DNA of 7,547 nucleotides from Nitrososphaera sp. (GTDB taxonomy: Archaea > Thermoproteota > Nitrososphaeria > Nitrososphaerales > Nitrososphaeraceae): positions 1 through 7,547 of the forward strand of contig JANWHJ010000001.1 of assembly GCA_025450475.1 (NCBI GenBank), in the 5' to 3' direction. The notes under the pieces were generated by a model, which saw only the letters and a list, made by a program, of their open reading frames with translations, searched no databases and had not been told where the DNA came from. The position numbers and the translations under genes are program-made. Shown here one piece after another: positions 5,848 through 7,547 of this stretch. Positions within the stretch are counted from its first letter, which is position 1. Each line of letters begins with the position of its first letter.

Positions 5848-6461
5848 ATCGTGTCACCAAGCTCTTCCTTTATCTTTGAGCTCTTTGATCCCGGTATTGG
5901 CGTCGATAGTCTTATCACATGCACGTTCAGGTTGCGCTTTTTGCAGTTCTCTGCCACGTCTTTTTCACTATGAGCTTGGTCGTAGCCAAGCGCGATGACG
6001 TTTGGCTTGACGTATTCTACACTGTCATAAAGCGTGCCTTCCCTTCCGATCAGGACAAGGTCGACAAAGTTGAGCGAAGAAACCAGCTCCTTGCGCTGGC
6101 TTTCGTCATGATATATTCGCCTGTCCTTCTTTATCTTTTGCGCGGTTGACTGCCTTGCAACTATCACAACAAGGACGTCACCTTCTGCCTTTGCAGCCTT
6201 TAGCGTGTGAATGTGACCGGGGTGGATAAGGTCAAACACTCCGCCAACAAGCACTACCTTGAGTGCGTCACGCCCGATAAACGTCAGCTTTCTTGAATCG
6301 GATTCTTCTATGAAGCCGATCTTGACAAGGTGGTCAAGCCTGACATTGTAAAATTCCGGACTCAGCGGAATCCGTGCTTTTAGCCTGTCGTAGGCCGGGA
6401 CTGAAGGGTCAAGCCCGCTTGCGTACAGGGAAGCAAGGACTGCCTTGTCAACCGGATCCAT
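5835..6461 (-). CDS. ribL: FAD synthetase RibL (archaeal cytidylyltransferase family) with N-terminal winged-helix-like domain
   Basis: This protein adenylates FMN to FAD. The C-terminal nucleotidyltransferase domain (the last ~140 residues) shows VVLVGGVFDLIHPGHIHTLK, with the HPGH nucleotide-binding motif. It also has the acceptor-side motifs RIYHDESQRKELVSSL, VIALGYDQAHSE and, near the C-terminus, PGSKSSKIKEEL, which matches the ISTSxIK-type motif. It closely fits the archaeal RibL family. Residues about 1-65 add a domain not needed for catalysis: helices (DKAVLASLYASGL, SPEFYNVRLDHLVKIGFIEE) and a wing-like LTFIGRDALK, resembling a winged HTH. I take the ATG at 6461, where that domain begins. 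ATG at 6491 (10 residues longer) and 6539 (26 longer) are in frame. The TATA element at 6509-6514 predicts initiation near 6485, downstream of both longer starts. It is divergent from nre and convergent with the riboflavin kinase. The enzyme call is firm; the start is uncertain. Confidence 0.92.
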   Translation of the reverse strand: MDPVDKAVLASLYASGLDPSVPAYDRLKARIPLSPEFYNVRLDHLVKIGFIEESDSRKLTFIGRDALKVVLVGGVFDLIHPGHIHTLKAAKAEGDVLVVIVARQSTAQKIKKDRRIYHDESQRKELVSSLNFVDLVLIGREGTLYDSVEYVKPNVIALGYDQAHSEKDVAENCKKRNLNVHVIRLSTPIPGSKSSKIKEELGDTIYGI

Positions 6462-6503
6462 TTCACTACTGTGAGGCAATAATGAAGTCATGGGTGATCT
6501 GCT

Positions 6504-6518
6504 AATGCTATAAATGCT
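6504..6518. promoter_or_regulatory. Shared TATA element between divergent ribL and nre, inside a direct repeat AATGCT-ATA-AATGCT
   Basis: TATAAA (6509-6514) is the only TATA-like element in the divergent spacer. On the plus strand it is centred 27-28 bases before the TTG of nre at 6539, implying a leaderless nre mRNA. On the minus strand the same bases read TTTATA and predict a ribL start near 6485, about 24 bases before the ATG at 6461. The box sits between two copies of AATGCT, repeating every 9 bases, which could be a protein-binding site. Confidence 0.45.
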
Positions 6519-6538
6519 ACGTCTCGCAATTCTGATCA

Positions 6539-7547
6539 TTGTCGTCCCCAGCCGACATAAGGAAAGGGCTTGAACAGAACTGGATACAGTTTCTTAAGAC
6601 CCACTCTGCAAAGCTCACCCTTGACACGATCAACGGTGCGAGTCCGCCGTCAGTGTTCGTAGGCCGCTACGGCTATCCGAAAGTCAAGTTGGGTCCAATG
6701 ATCCCTCCCTTGCACGGTGACACCACGATTCTTGACAGGACAGAGCTATGGGCCGGCAAGAGCATTGAAGAAATAGCCAATTACCGGCTCTCTCTTGTGC
6801 GCGGGGTGTTCAGCATGAACGTTCACGACACTTCCGGCCGCTACCTGGAGAACATGCAGGAGCTTGCCATGTCTGCGCGGCCAGCAGAGAGCGAAGCGAC
6901 TTTTGAAAAAAAGCCGATCGCGGATGTCGAGCTGGAAACAGAGGTCAGGCTTAACGCCGATGCTGCGCCGTTTGGACCCTCAGCTCCATTAAAGACTTTC
7001 AAGGCGTCGTCACTCTCAGCTGATCAAAGGATTGAAGCCGTCTACTATGACAAGGACTTAAAAGCGTCTGAGGCGGTGGTGGAACTCTACAAGCGCGGGG
7101 TGGAGACCAGCAGCATTCACAGGGTGCTAAGCATAGGGATGCTCGGGCTGAAAAAGAACCGCAAGTTGGTGCCCACTCGTTGGAGCATTACCGCGACAGA
7201 CGACATCATTTCAGGCATGCTAGTAAGGGAGAACAAGGCGAGCGCGACTATAGACCTGTTTGAGGTGACGCAGTATACCCACCTTGAAAATTACTATTCT
7301 GTCATCCTTATTCCGGACGACATCTGGAGCTTCGAGATGATTGAGTCGTGGTTTACAAGCAGTGGCCAGCTCTCAACCGAGGTCGACTATGAAGACGCAT
7401 GGGGGCTTGATCACTACCCTGCCATCGCGGGCGCATATTTCGCCGCCAGGCTTGCGGTGGCCGAGCACCTGGCGAACCGCCAGCGCAAGGCGGCCGCGCT
7501 CGTCCTCCGCGAAATACACCCGGAGTACATTATGCCGCTTGGGGTAT
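6539..7547 (+). CDS. nre: Nre-family archaeal DNA repair protein, N-terminal 336 residues (runs off the window)
   Basis: The frame starts at a TTG at 6539 and stays open to the right edge, giving 336 codons. It matches the archaeal Nre (novel repair) family, whose Haloferax member NreA works with PCNA through a C-terminal PIP motif in tolerance of DNA damage. The diagnostic N-terminal block SVFVGRYGYPKVKLGPMIPP is at 38-57, and the second-domain block KNRKLVPTRWSITATDD is at 206-222. Between them is a variable acidic linker (about 112-155). The conserved aromatic-rich YYSVILIPDDIWSFEMIESW follows (252-271). No Cys-rich zinc motif is present in the visible N-terminus. The C-terminus, where a PCNA-binding motif would lie, is outside the window. 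TTG is the only start after the in-frame TGA at 6533 and before a late ATG that would remove the conserved block, and the TATA box at 6509-6514 supports it. The family call is confident; the exact biochemical role in this lineage is not known to me. Confidence 0.9.
   Translation, partial: MSSPADIRKGLEQNWIQFLKTHSAKLTLDTINGASPPSVFVGRYGYPKVKLGPMIPPLHGDTTILDRTELWAGKSIEEIANYRLSLVRGVFSMNVHDTSGRYLENMQELAMSARPAESEATFEKKPIADVELETEVRLNADAAPFGPSAPLKTFKASSLSADQRIEAVYYDKDLKASEAVVELYKRGVETSSIHRVLSIGMLGLKKNRKLVPTRWSITATDDIISGMLVRENKASATIDLFEVTQYTHLENYYSVILIPDDIWSFEMIESWFTSSGQLSTEVDYEDAWGLDHYPAIAGAYFAARLAVAEHLANRQRKAAALVLREIHPEYIMPLGV

Noticed and set aside
5919..6149. 76-codon plus-strand frame with a hydrophobic, membrane-like N-terminus
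   Set aside because: It lies entirely antisense to the RibL catalytic domain, whose motifs are unmistakable. The hydrophobicity arises from the reverse complement.

Overview
The window looks like ammonia-oxidising archaeal DNA (Nitrososphaeria, formerly Thaumarchaeota). At roughly half G+C it fits a Nitrososphaera-like soil lineage better than an AT-rich marine Nitrosopumilus. The evidence is an archaeal-type DnaG (exosome-associated Toprim protein), a CTP-dependent riboflavin kinase, an archaeal RibL-type FAD synthetase, an Nre-family DNA-repair protein and a fused ADP-forming acyl-CoA synthetase of the kind used in the thaumarchaeal 3-hydroxypropionate/4-hydroxybutyrate (3HP/4HB) carbon-fixation cycle. 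Promoters are archaeal TATA boxes, and several genes appear to be leaderless and start with TTG. The lineage assignment is inferred from gene content and was not computed.

Layout, left to right. (1) Positions 1-114, minus: the first 38 codons of a probable membrane protein that leaves the window. (2) 162-2294, minus: a 710-residue NDP-forming acyl-CoA synthetase with the ATP-grasp (beta) part first and the CoA-binding/ligase (alpha) part second. (3) 2295-2574: about 280 bases holding the synthetase promoter and no convincing gene. (4) 2575-3258, minus: a class I glutamine amidotransferase with an intact Cys-His-Glu triad. (5) 3343-3786, plus: a small stand-alone Toprim protein. (6) 3872-5146, plus: dnaG, followed 5 bases later by (7) 5152-5847, plus: the HTH-riboflavin kinase (RbkR/RibK type). 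(8) 5835-6461 (possibly to 6491), minus: RibL-type FAD synthetase with an N-terminal winged-helix-like domain, overlapping the kinase tail-to-tail by 13 bases. (9) 6539-end, plus: the first 336 codons of an Nre repair protein, divergent from ribL and apparently sharing one TATA element with it.

How the genes fit together. The kinase makes FMN from riboflavin and CTP, and RibL makes FAD from FMN and ATP, so both steps of flavin cofactor synthesis lie side by side. Both enzymes carry N-terminal DNA-binding-like domains, which is the most interesting feature of the window. dnaG, the small Toprim protein and nre form an information-processing neighbourhood (RNA processing or priming, and repair). 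The acyl-CoA synthetase and amidotransferase are metabolic. No tRNA, rRNA, CRISPR array, insertion sequence or phage gene was recognised. The window reads as conserved core genome rather than a mobile or accessory island.
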